Assembly (NCBI GenBank): GCA_002917775.1
Contig: KZ627150.1
Span: forward strand, 1,186,307 to 1,250,306
Origin: Glaciozyma antarctica PI12
Lineage: Eukaryota > Basidiomycota > Microbotryomycetes > Kriegeriales > Camptobasidiaceae
Direction of reading: 5' to 3'
DNA: 64,000 nucleotides
Part shown: positions 22,340-32,558 of the stretch, piece after piece
How the letters are laid out: every line of letters begins with the position of its first letter
Numbering within the stretch: position 1 is the first letter of the stretch
The notes under the pieces: model-generated
Databases searched by the model: none
Told to the model about the DNA's origin: nothing
What the model saw: the letters and a program-made list of their open reading frames with translations, nothing else
Translations under genes and position numbers: made by a program

Positions 22340-23333
22340 TCAGGCGCGTTTCGAGTCCAAGCTATCCAGACTCTCCTTGGCTGGTCGGTTCTCCCCCTCG
22401 AGCGAAACCGCGTCGATCGCCTCAATCCCAAGCTCGTACCTGCGTTCTCGTTAGCTCCATCTCTCCTCGTGCAAGAGGAAGAACGTACCGTCCCTCCGCA
22501 GGTCCCAGAACGCTGATCCCGACCGTTCGAACTTTGGTCCGCATCATCTCGATCTGAAGCTCGCTAAGGTCTCCGCTGTTGGTGAGCGTAAAGTCGGAGA
22601 AGGGGATGAGGACGTCTGTCCATTCGTGCGGTGCTTCGTCGGAGGAAGGGGAGGGGAGCCAAACGCGATGTTGGAAGAGGTCGGAGCGAACTGCGAGAGA
22701 GGGTCAGCGAGGGTGTCGACTCGAGCGAGGAGACGACGCACCTGGTCCATCGGTCTGGATATTGACGAAATACCGCATCCCATCCCCCGAACTCCTCACT
22801 TTCAGCCTCAGGAAATCATAAAGCGACGTATCCCACGTCCTCGCCCCAAACATCGTCGTCCTCGACTGCTCCGATCGCGCATCAGCTCTCCCTCCCCTCG
22901 CGCGCCGAGGAAGAACACACCTTGCTCCTCATCCCAGCGTACCCACCACGCTCTATCACCCCGTCCTTCCTCCTCCCCTCCCTCAGCTGGCTACTCAAGC
23001 TCCCCCAAAGCCGCCCCTTGTTCTCCGGCCCTAGATCGAGGTGAACCGTGCTCATCCCCCCTGCACCTCATTAGCTCTCCGTCCTTTCTCCCACAAGAAA
23101 AGGCGCGCACCGAGATCCCCATCGCATCCTAGCACGAACTGCGAGACGTCCTCCTTTGAGCGGAGAGGGAGGAGGGGGAGGACGGTCTTGTGCACGGGAC
23201 TGGGTTGGGCTCGGAGGACTGTGCGAGGGGTTAGCTTGGTGAAGGGCAGGGATGGGAGGGACGAGCCTTCGGAGGAGCGGTCGCGGAGGTGCTCCATCGA
23301 GCGACTGAGGTAGGAACGCCAGGCGGTTGACAT
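22340..23333 (-). CDS. CIA30: CIA30/NDUFAF1-type complex I assembly factor
   Basis: On the minus strand, starts at MSTAWRSYLSRSMEHLRDRS and later gives FVLGCDGDLG, then GMSTVHLDLGPENKGRLWGS and GYAGMRSK. After an intron comes WDTSLYDFLRLKVRSSGDGM, then RYFVNIQTDGP and EWTDVLIPFSDFTLTNSG. The D-G-D-xG-G-S/T-T-V pattern followed by GRLWG and GYAGMRS is the CIA30 domain (galactose-binding-like fold). It ends with a TGA at 22340 after a Ser/Glu-rich tail. CIA30 helps assemble the membrane arm of mitochondrial NADH dehydrogenase. No strong N-terminal presequence was seen beyond a basic, Ser/Arg-rich start. Four short introns are visible. Confidence 0.82.
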
Positions 23334-23578
23334 GGCGGCGTGCGATCAGGCGGGTTGATTGAGGTGCTTCTGGGCTGGGGGCTGGGGGCCGTGGGAGGGG
23401 CTGAAATGATACGGCGTAGGCTGGGCTTGGGCGGGGTGAGTGGGAGAGGAAAGGAGAGCTACTCGGTCGTCGTCGCCTCTTGTCCTCCTCCCGCGTTCGT
23501 GTTCTGCTTCTGTTCTCTGCTTTGTCCTTGCTAGTTTCTGTACTGTATTCCGTGCCGTCGTAGTGACTTCGTACCCAG

Positions 23579-23648
23579 TGAGTTGGCACCGCTCAACCGG
23601 CGCCATCCTGAGCGCGCATGGTCCGCGTTCGCTAACGCCTTCGTGCAG
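23579..23648 (+). promoter_or_regulatory. Leader intron ending directly at the start codon
   Basis: GTGAGT at 23579, a GCTAAC branch sequence around 23632 and GTGCAG at 23643-23648 make a complete intron whose acceptor abuts the ATG at 23649. If used, the first exon is non-coding. Confidence 0.5.
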
Positions 23649-25697
23649 ATGGAACGCGCCAATGTCGAAGCCCTCACCGCCGACCAGCTCTCCATCGAAA
23701 CGCTCTCCTCCAACCCCCGCATCCCGACCTCCAACGCCTTCGAATCCCCTGCCTTCGCCCCCTTCGCCCAACTCCTCCTCGCCCGCGAGGACCTCAACTG
23801 GGAGACGGTCTACGCGCTCCTCCAGGAGCAGTTTGCTGAGCGGGTAGTAGCGAAGGAGAGTATTGTTGGAGGGCGGACGAGAGTCAGGACGGTGCTGAGC
23901 GCCATGCGGACGGCGACGGGGTCCGAAGGACGCGAGTACGAAGTGGCGTTTTGGTGTTGGAAGCTTAAGAAGGCGGTGGATAAGCAGATGTGAGTCTTCT
24001 GGGAGTAGGTGGGGAAGTGGTAGCTGAAGGGTGTGCCGCAGTGCTGATTACGAGGGCGAGGTCGAGCCGATTGTGGAGCAGGCGAGGGACGCGACGAGTC
24101 TTTCAGCGACTCCCGCGCTGGATGTTGGGGGAAACGGGGCGTACGTTCCCTTTCTTCTTTTGTGATCTGGGTACCGAACTGACTCTGCATCTCCAGTGCT
24201 GCACCTCCCTCCCCTGTGCCGACGGTGACCTCCTCGGACCTCGACGCGCTCACCCAGCCCAGCCCAGCCTCGCGTCCGTCGGGTGCTCGAAGACCGTTCT
24301 CGACTCCCCGTAAGCCCAATCCTCCTCTTTTGAACACTAAGCTCATCCGTTCGTCGTAGTATGGCCACACCTAAAGCCTCGACCTCCCGCTTCTCTCCTG
24401 TACCCTCAGCGCGACCTTCCTCCGCGTCGCCTACGAAGCCGAAAATCTTCAACGTCGCTTCAATCGAGTGCGTCCGCTCTTATCTATCAGTCTCGGAGTG
24501 TTCCTGGCCCTCTGGCAGCCTCAGCGGCGACACCTCCGACGAAGAAGAAGCCAAGCCCTCGCTCGTCAAAGCCACTCCTCTCCCGTTCGTGTTCCTCCTT
24601 TTGATCGCACAGTCACCACATTTCTGACTCGGGCTCCTCCAGCGTCTCGCTCTCTTCCCGCAAGAAAACGACCCTGGATCCCTCGCCCCGCCAGTTGAAA
24701 GCTCAGCTCGCGCCGCCTCCTCCGCCCGCATCCTCGCCGTATGCGACTCGCAGCGGCGTACAGCTTTTGCTTAACGCCAGCGTGTCACTGAAGCGTTCTC
24801 TCGCGGACGGACGAGAGGCAAGCGGGAGCGCGAAGAAGGTTCGATTAGACGAGACGCTGGCTGCGAAGGTGCGTTCACCTCTCTGCTGCGAAAGACGGGA
24901 GCTCAAAGTCGTTGCAGGATAAGAGTAAAGGTCGCGTGAAGAGATCTACGTCGGCAGAGCCGGAAGTCGTCGAGGTGCAGGACGCCAAACCCAACGAACG
25001 CATGGACGATGACGCTACGCTCGACGACCATCCAACTGTCGACATCATTCGCGATACGCTCGTCTCCCTCCCCTCCTCCATCGACCTCACCCCTCATCCC
25101 AATTCCCTCGACCCCTCCCTCTCCCTCTCCTTCACCCGTTCCCAAATCGGCGGCAACCCCCAGATGCTGATTCAAGATGGCTGGGCCGGCGAATCCTACT
25201 TCGAATGGAAGCGCCATCTCACCCTCAACAGTGGATACAACATCGATGCTCGCAATCCCGGCGACCCCATCGTCCTCTTCTCCATCCCCGAGGTCCTCGA
25301 GAAGCTTCGCAAGGAGCTCTTTCGCGGTATCGCAGCGTTTGCCTGGCGCGGGACGAACGACTGGCTGTATAAGGGTATGCAGGAGCTGGCGATGCCGTTG
25401 GGGGAGCACGAGTACCTGCAGACCGAGCTGGGAGAGCTGGTCGGCATGGTGGGAAGGCGGAGGGAGACGCTGCTGAGGGTGCTCGAGGCGCACTGTCAGG
25501 GGAAGAATCGGTGGGGCAGCAAGGTTCTTGCAGCTTGGGGTTTTAAGAGCAGGACGTACGCTGGGGCGGTGGAGGAGCTTGAAACGAACCCTCAGGCGAG
25601 GATGGTGTTCATCGTCGCGAGGTGCTCGGGGTTCGACGAGGAGAGCTTGGGGGAGTGGGTGAGGAGAAATGGGAAGGGAAATGGGAAGGAGGAGTAG
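23649..25697 (+). CDS. Unrecognised acidic/Ser-rich protein with conserved-looking C-terminal domain
   Basis: The start (MERANVEALTADQLSIETLS) leads to a helical region, AFAPFAQLLLAREDLNWETV to VAFWCWKLKKAVDKQM. A Ser/Pro/Thr-rich linker follows, broken by several introns, with SGDTSDEEEAKPS-like acidic patches and SGSAKKVRLDE. The last large exon (about 24919-25697) encodes a compact domain: GGNPQMLIQDGWAGESYFEW, LRKELFRGIAAFAWRGTNDW, TELGELVGMVGRRRETLLRV and MVFIVARCSGFDEESLGEWV. It ends with TAG at 25695. I do not recognise the family. The layout (short helical N-domain, long disordered middle, folded C-domain) suggests a nuclear scaffold or regulator; that is inference only. It converges on PHD gene B, about 170 bases away. 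Confidence 0.6.
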
Positions 25698-25870
25698 AGC
25701 AGGAGGTACCTAGTTGAAACTCGCGGGCCGTCTTGGACCCTTCGATGTCCGAACGCAGAATTTCGACCTCGCTCGGCCGTTCTGTCTCCTCTCGTCCTCC
25801 TCCGCTTCGTACGCGCCTTAACTGCTTCCGAAACTCGTTCAGCTCCAGACGCACACCAACAAGACTGATT

Positions 25871-28250
25871 TCAAGCAAGAGACGACCTCCTGGACCCCCA
25901 GTTCCTATCACCCCTGCATTCGTCGCACCTCCATACATCCTCGACGTCCTCCATCTCCAAGCACTCAAGATGGAACCACTCAATCCCACAAGCCTTTCCC
26001 GCGCACTTGACCATCTAAATCGCACCCGTCAGCCATCATCGCCCGCCCGCGAACAACAAGCCACTCACCTCGCCCCTCTCCGTGCTCGTCGGCGCTCCGC
26101 AGACGCACCACAACCTCTGCTCCGCACTCAGAAACTCCCTCAATCCGACAGCGAAACCACTCACGCTGTCCTCCCCTCCCTCAACACACGCCAATCCCCT
26201 CAGCGCATGATCCCTCCACCCCTCCGCAATCTCCCACACATACTCCTCGCTAACGAAGCACACGTGCCCCACCAGCGTCCCCAACAGCTCAACAGAGATC
26301 GAGTGATGCGTCAGGCTCCTTCCTCTGATTTCGTCGAACCTTCCTCGCGCGTTGGGGAGGGCGATGAGGGCGTGGGCGATTCGGTAGACGGTTTCGTCGC
26401 TGGAGGGGGAGGGGGGGGGGGGGGGGGGGAAGAGCGGAAGGAAGAAGTGCAGTTGGGACAGGTCCAGGTCGTGTCGCAGGAGGGAGGAGAGGAGAGGCAG
26501 GAGAGGTGGAACCACTTGATCTCGCAGTCATCCTCAGCGCAGCGAACGCACTGCGGGTGCAAAGTGAGAGACTTCCGGAGGGTTGAGAGAGCTGAACTTA
26601 CGTCCGAGTTGGTCGCTGGACGACGGCAGCTGCAGAACAGTTCCTGAAGACGACGCAAGAACTCGGTCAGCGAGAAGCTTCGCATGACCGCGAAAACAAC
26701 GCACGGCGTGCTCGGTGCCCTTCTTGCAAGGAAGCCCCATCAACGCGCTCTTCCTCCAAACTTCCTGGACCCTCCACCCTCCTCCGACGTTCTCGAAGCA
26801 CTCCTGCGCTTGAAGAGTGTTGAGGAGCGTCGTCGGCTTGATCGGAAGATGCCACGCCTTGAGCTGAGTGAGGATCTTGGCGCGAGTGGCGTCGGGAAGA
26901 GCGATGAGAACGTGCGCGATGATGGCGATGTTGGGAAAGTCGGAGTTCAGGTCGGATGGACAGGAAAGGGAGGAGACTTGCGCGCCCGTGTGGCGGGTGG
27001 GTTGGGCCTTCTTTGCGCGTTTGGTCGAAGATCTGGTGGGAGAAAGGGTGGAGAGAGTCGGAGACGGGGTCGAGGAGGATCTCTGAGTGATTTAATCAGA
27101 ATCAGAGGAATGTAACCCGGGAGGGACGGTGGGGACGCACGAGGGAGAGCGAGAACGAGAGCTGCGACGCGCTCGAGTTCGCAGATTGCGGGTCCGGTTG
27201 CAGCTGGAACTCGGAGAAGGCTTCGAAACCCGCCGACGTAGGGTAAAGCTGCCTCCAAGCCGCGAGGATCTCGCCCACTTTGTCCTCGCCATCGTCCATC
27301 GGCGCCGTCTCCTCGGTGACTACTCGCTCGCCATTCCCCGCACCCATGGCAGCCTCATCCGCATCCATCGACTGCTGAGTCTCATCGCGACTCTCCTCTG
27401 GAACACCCATCTCGAGCGCCTCCTCGGGTTGGGTCGTCCTAGCTCGCTCGACCGCCTTCTCCTCGTCGCTCTCCGGGATCGTCGACTTCTCGCGCTGGAT
27501 TCCATCCGTTCCATCGGCCTCCTGAACAAAATACTATCAGCAACAGTACTCGGAACGAAGATGAAAGCCACCAACCACCTCGTCGACCGCTATCTCCATT
27601 CCTTGCTCGTGCGACGGATCAGACGCAGCTGAGATCTCTGGCTTGTTCTCATCGGCTGAAAGAGCACGTTCGGACTTCTGGACTTCATCGGGAGCCAAGC
27701 TACGATCGACGAGTGGGTATCGCTTCCTGCACCAGAGTCAGCGGACCCCGCCGGAGCGAGAGGGAGAAGCTCACGAAGCCTCCAGCGCCGCTTTCGAGAG
27801 CTTCAAGATCCACGTGTCGCGCTCAATCAATTCCGAGTCTTCCTCCAGATCTTCGGCCATCCCAGCGCGCTGCTCGAGCCTCCCAAAGGCGCTGCACACC
27901 ATGTTGAGCCCGTCAAACCCGCTCTGAATCGCTCCGGACTCGATGCTCGGCCTGTCGCCAAAGCACGCCTCGAGCACCTCGCGCAGGAGAGGAAAGGTGA
28001 TTGGAGGAGCGTCGGCGGGGAGTAGAAGAGGGGCGAGGAGGGTGTAAGTCTTGGAGTCGCGGGTTGCGGCGGGGACGGAGGAGCTCCGGAATTTGGAGAG
28101 CGTGGTGAGGCGGTGGAGGAGGTAGGAAGGCGCGGAGGGGTTGAGGGAAGGAATACGGCTTTCTATTTTGTAGTTTGAGGAGCCAAGCGAGGCGATTCGA
28201 GAGCAAGAGCTGGGTGGTACGAGGGAGAAAGCTGCAAGAGGAGCTCCGGG
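25871..28250 (-). CDS. Two-PHD-finger protein with repeated helical module (paralog B)
   Basis: Same plan as paralog A. The N-domain has FPLLREVLEACFGDRPSIES and ERDTWILKLSKAALEAS, with an intron at the same codon as in A. An acidic linker follows. Module 1 runs from IIAHVLIALPDATRAKILTQ to ECFENVGGGWRVQEVWRKSA, LMGLPC. PHD1 is LFCSCRRPATNSD, then CAEDDCEIKWFHLSCLSSPP, then WTCPNC. Module 2 runs from YRIAHALIALPNARGRFDEI to VCFVSEEYVWEIAEGWRDHA, LRGLAC. PHD2 is LWCVCGAPTSTERGE, then CAGKACGIEWFHLECLEMED, then WRCDEC; the stop is at 25871. No ATG could be placed in frame; the frame is open up to about 28256, so the first exon may be missed. A run of 19 G (26411-26429) lies between PHD1 and module 2, and the frame changes across it. 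Confidence 0.72.
26411..26429 (-). repeat. Homopolymer of 19 G (C on coding strand) inside PHD gene B
   Basis: The tract encodes a poly-proline stretch. PHD1 is open in one frame before it and module 2 in another frame after it, so the tract length sets whether the halves join. An assembly length error is the simplest cause. Confidence 0.85.
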
Positions 28251-28462
28251 CTGAGAAGATCAATCTTCTTCTTCTTCTCCCCAGCTCTCCTTCCCTCCTG
28301 CTGTCCTACAACACCTCCAGCTACTGCTGTGCGCTCCCGACCTAGTTCCCTCGACCGCGTCCAAGCACGGCCCCTGCTCTCCGCTTTGGGCGACGAATCG
28401 TTCACAATCGAGTCCGGCCTTGCTTTTCTCCTCTCCCTCTCCTCTGCTTTCTCTTTCCTGCC

Positions 28463-29372
28463 ATGCCTCCTCGCAAATCTCTTCAACCTATCTGCGCCAG
28501 CGCAGTCTCCACTGAGCGCGCAGGCCAACGACCCCGCAACGCCGCGAAGCCCTTGCGATTCCTCGAGGACGATGCTGTTGTTCTCACGGCGGTGTTTTCA
28601 GACGATTCTCTAGCGTCCGTGCGCGTGAGTTCAGCTGAATTTGACTTCGGTGCGCTGATATCTCGAGCAGAGCCGTCTTGGAGCGGCTAAGGTCAAGCTG
28701 CCTCGGTCGACGAGGATAGCCGATCTGGCGGGCTTTCTGGTGAGCCGAGTCCTTTCCCTTTCAAGAGGTCTTACTGAAGAGTTACGGATCCAGGCAACTA
28801 CTGAAGAAGAAGACAAAGCGTTGCTCGTCGCCACCTCGGAGCGTGATGTGGTTGCGAAGGAGGGGGACGCTCTCGCTCTTCAGCTTGCAAAGGCGACCCA
28901 GGACCTCGATTCGGCTCAAGTAAGTACAACCGTACACCGTGCTGGTACTTCAACTGAAATGTTTGCTTCAAGGCTTTGGCGCAAGATTATCTCAACCAGA
29001 TCGCGTTCCTCCAGCTCTTGCTCGACAGCGCCCTCAGCATCAGTTCGGTAAGCACGACTTCCTCGGTTTTAGCCTCGAACAGAAGATTGACCGACGTCCA
29101 CAGACACTGCAAAACTCTCTCGCCATGTCGCTCAGTCAGAACGAATCCCTCGCCAACTGCAATCTCGCACTCGCCCAGCAGCTCGCTACGAAGGACGCTT
29201 CGTTACAGCCGATTCTAGTGAGGCTGTTCCCAATTTGGCTGCTCATAAAACGCAGCTAAATCCTGAGGAGCGTCCTGCAGCACCGTCTGTACGCGTCGGG
29301 GAAGGAGAACGCAGCTCCCATCAACACGGATTTGGACCTCGTTCGGCAGCTCTGAAGCCACGGGGTCGTTAG
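28463..29372 (+). CDS. Small coiled-coil protein, unrecognised
   Basis: ATG 28463 gives MPPRKSLQPICASAVS and then KPLRFLEDDAVVLTAVFSDD. The next exons are SRLGAAKVKLPRSTRIADLA, TSERDVVAKEGDALALQLAK, ALAQDYLNQIAFLQLLLDSA and SLANCNLALAQQLATKDASL. The spliced protein is about 200 residues, and much of it has heptad-like spacing of Leu/Ala, so a coiled coil is likely. Introns begin GTGAGT, GTGAGC, GTAAGT and GTAAGC. The last exon is ambiguous: the in-phase reading stops at 29370, while a different frame reads ASGKENAAPINTDLDLVRQL and stops at 29352. It is divergent from PHD gene B, about 210 bases apart, so a shared promoter is possible. I do not recognise the family. Confidence 0.55.
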
Positions 29373-29792
29373 CAGAACTGGTGGATAATATAAGTGTTGA
29401 TATACAATGTGCTTGGCGTGCATCCGACGCTCGTGGGTTGTCGGAGTGAGGCGTCAAAGGGAGTTCCGGACTCCGGGAGTGGTCTTAGGAGGACTTTGTG
29501 GGTTCCTTTCTCTTCCTCCTCTTCCTCCTCTTCCTCCTCTTCCTCCTCTTCCTCCCTTTCTCCTCGCCCAGAGCTTTACCACCTCGATTCTACCAGGCGG
29601 TGTAGCAGGAGGGGACCCGCGCCTTTCTTCGCTACGCTCGAGCCTCCTAAAAGCCCTTTGTTCCCTCCTCGCTACTCTCATTCCGCAGGCTCCTCCTCTC
29701 TCTTCCCTCCACTATCACTTTCCACGCACTCTTGACGAGTTTGCCTTCGACTTTCCAGCTCTTGACGAGCCCCCATCCTCTTTCCACCCTCC
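29373..29792. other. Intergenic with TCTTCC-type low complexity
   Basis: Contains an imperfect CCTCTTCCT repeat at about 29511-29556. No gene was supported. It should include the promoter of the first chitinase. Confidence 0.4.
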
Positions 29793-32063
29793 ATGCATCT
29801 TCTCTCGACCGTCGGCTGCGCCGCGTTCTTCCTCCCTTTGTTCCTCCGTTCCTGCGCCGCTTCTCCCCTAATGCATGATCTCCTCCTCATTTTCAATCCA
29901 ATCAATCTAACGAGCTTCCCACAGCGTGCAGTACTGGCCTTCCTACTACTCCTCCACCCAATCCCCCTCGCAGATACCCTGGGGCTCGACCGACATCGCC
30001 TACCACTTTGTGACAGAAACGACGGCGCGAGGAATCAAGAGTCCTGATAGCGGGTCTATTGCCAACATCAAGTCGTTCGTCGCTGAGGCGCATCAGCGTG
30101 TGTGCCGGTCTTGTGAAGGAGGGAGGGAGCTGATGCGGAGTCGCAGATGGTGCGAAGGCGGTCTTCTCGGTCGGGGGATGGACGGGGAGCGTGTATTTCT
30201 CGACTTTAGTTGGGTCTGAGTCGAGCCGAGCGGAGTTCTCTAAGCAGCTCGCGGCGTTTGCGAGGGAGTATGATTTTGATGGGGTCGACCTCGGTGAGGA
30301 ATCTCGCTAATCGAATCGCCGAACGTGCTGACTCTGAAACAGACTGGGAGTTCCCTTACGGCGTGGGGATGTAATTTACTCGTATCTCCTGCTCACACGA
30401 AAACAGGACTTACCTCGCTTCGCAGTGGCGGCAACCAAGTCTCACCCGACGACACTGCGAACCTCCTCTCATTCCTCAAGGTCCTCAAGAGCGATCTCGG
30501 CGAATCTAGCATTATCACCGCCGCTGTGGCTATGACTGGCTTTATCGGTCCCGACGGGAAGATCCTGAGCGACGTCGCCGAGTACGCAAAGTACATCGAC
30601 TACCTGAACTTGATGAGCTACGACGTCTCGTTCGTCTATTTCGTCCTCCGTATTTGCGCTGGCTGACTTTGAATCTTAAGCGGCGACTGGTCGAGCACTA
30701 CTGGCCCGAACGCTCCCCTCGACAGCTGCTCCAGCGACACGAGCGCCTCCACCGCCATCAAATTGTGGACTTCAGCCGGATTCCCCGCTTCCCAGATCCT
30801 CCTGTGCGTCAATCTCTCTCCTTCCCCCTCCTATCCCGCCTCTCTCCCATCCCCCCCGCCTCCCATCCTCCCTCCTCGCCATCCCCGCTCCTCGCTGACC
30901 GAGCTTTGCAGCGGGATCCCAGCCTACGCCCGCAGTTTCACGACCGTCTCCTCCACTCTCTCCACTCTCTCCCTCTCCGACGGTTCTCAGACGAAACTTT
31001 ACCAAGCGAAGACGTCCGTCGTTCCGCAGGGAGACAGCAAGGAAAGCTGTGGGACAAGCTGCTCGGGTCAGTGGCAGTATCGGAACATGATCAGTGGCGG
31101 AGTGAGCTTTCTTCGTTTGAGGGTGAGAGGGGTTGGCTGATAGGATTCGCAGATCTTGTCGAAAGATGGGAGGACGGGGATGGGAGGCTTTCAGCGGTAT
31201 TGGGACAACTGTACTTCGACGCCGTTCCTGTTCAATCCCGAGTCTAGGGTTTTTATAAGCTTCGATGATGCGGAGTCGGCGGCGCTGAAAGTGGTGAGTC
31301 GGTTTCGCAGCGAGGTCGAGGGTTCGCGCTGATGAGGTGTGCAGACGTTCGCGGTGGAGCAAGGTCTTGCTGGGGTGTGAGATCTTTCCGCTTTGAGTTT
31401 AGACTGTGAAGATGCTGACTCCCTCGCAGAATGCTGTTCGACAGCACTGGCTTCACGAAAGACGTCTACGCAGCGATCAACAACGCTCTCGGGACCTCAT
31501 CTCCGACTTCCCCTGTCTTCAAGGCTCCCTCCTCTCCCACCAACACGTCTGGATCTTATTTTTCAACATCATCAAGCAATTTGAGCACCACGACGCAATC
31601 TTCCACCTTCGTACCTTCGTCCCCCGACGCCGATGGCGTTGCGAAGCTCGCTACCGAGACCGACGGGGTTGCGAAGCTCGCTATCCCTTCGTCCTCCTTC
31701 TCCCCAATCGACTTCTTCTCCTCCGCAGCCGACTCTCCGTACTCCTCAACCCCCGACGCCTTCTCCTCCACCCCAACTTCCTCTTCCTCTCCCACCTCTC
31801 CCACCTCCTCCACCGCATCCTTCACCTCTCCCACTTCATCCTCTCCAATCTTTTCCTCTAACCCACTCAGCACCACCGACGCCTCTCCAGCCACCTCCTC
31901 TTCTCCCGAAACGATTCGCTGCGATAGCGGGACAACTTGGTCGCTGTGCGTCGATGGCGAGTGCCAGTTCATGGGAGATGTAACGGCGGGAACCAAGTGT
32001 GTTGATGGAGCCTTGGTGTGGACGGGTATGAGGAGGGTTAGGAGGAATGGGAGGACGTGGTAG
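29793..32063 (+). CDS. GH18 chitinase-like glycoside hydrolase, secreted, with Ser/Thr linker and Cys-rich C-terminus
   Basis: The signal-peptide-like start MHLLSTVGCAAFFLPLFL is followed, after an intron, by VQYWPSYYSSTQSPSQIPWG and STDIAYHFV, the beginning of a GH18 barrel. The catalytic motif YDFDGVDLDWEFPYG is split by an intron (about 30293-30342); it keeps the DxxDxDxE residues, with the last Glu as proton donor. Further on are ITAAVAMTGFIGPDGKIL, YAKYIDYLNLMSYDVS and MLFDSTGFTKDVYAAINNAL. The C-terminus is a long Ser/Thr/Pro-rich linker, probably O-glycosylated, then CDSGTTWSLCVDGECQFMGD and TKCVDGALVWTG, a short four-Cys domain that may bind carbohydrate. Stop TAG 32061. The tandem neighbour at 32559 lacks this tail. 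Likely role: chitin remodelling in the wall. Confidence 0.82.
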
Positions 32064-32558
32064 CGAGCGAGGGGATGGTGCGAGGCGAGGAGGTGATTTA
32101 TAGACACTGGAATGCGGTTTTTGCGGAGTCCGCTCTTCGTTTTTTCTGGGTTCTTATATACGTTCAGACACGTACAGATCGCTTCTGTTTGCTCAAAGGA
32201 AATGAGAGAAAAAGGCACAAAAAGCGAAGGTTGAGCTGATCGAAACGGGGGGGCACGCGGCGCACTGGAAGACTTCCCGCCGCCCAGCGCGGTTAGTGTA
32301 CTCTCCTCTGCCCTTGCCCTGCTTCCTCCTTCTGCTCCTGGTGCTTGCGACCTCGTTCAGCAACACAGGGTACGTCCGACGTTCCCACGCCGCCGCCCGG
32401 ACTTGGCGTTCGACCCACGCGAGTGAGGGCGGAGCAGCAGGTCTTCAAGCTTCCCCCTTGCCGTGAACTGACTTCCCGGCAGAAACAGCGGCCGTTAGCT
32501 ACATACCTACAGGTCCACTCTTGCCCCCTTCCCCCCAGCTCCAGCGACAGCGGCGCCG
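32064..32558. other. Intergenic between tandem chitinases
   Basis: About 495 bases; TTATATACG near 32154 is AT-rich. No gene was supported. It holds the terminator of one chitinase gene and the promoter of the next. Confidence 0.4.

Noticed and set aside
26411-26429. G-run as a possible G-quadruplex switch
   Set aside because: A single homopolymer tract is more simply a sequencing or slippage feature; there are no regular loops.
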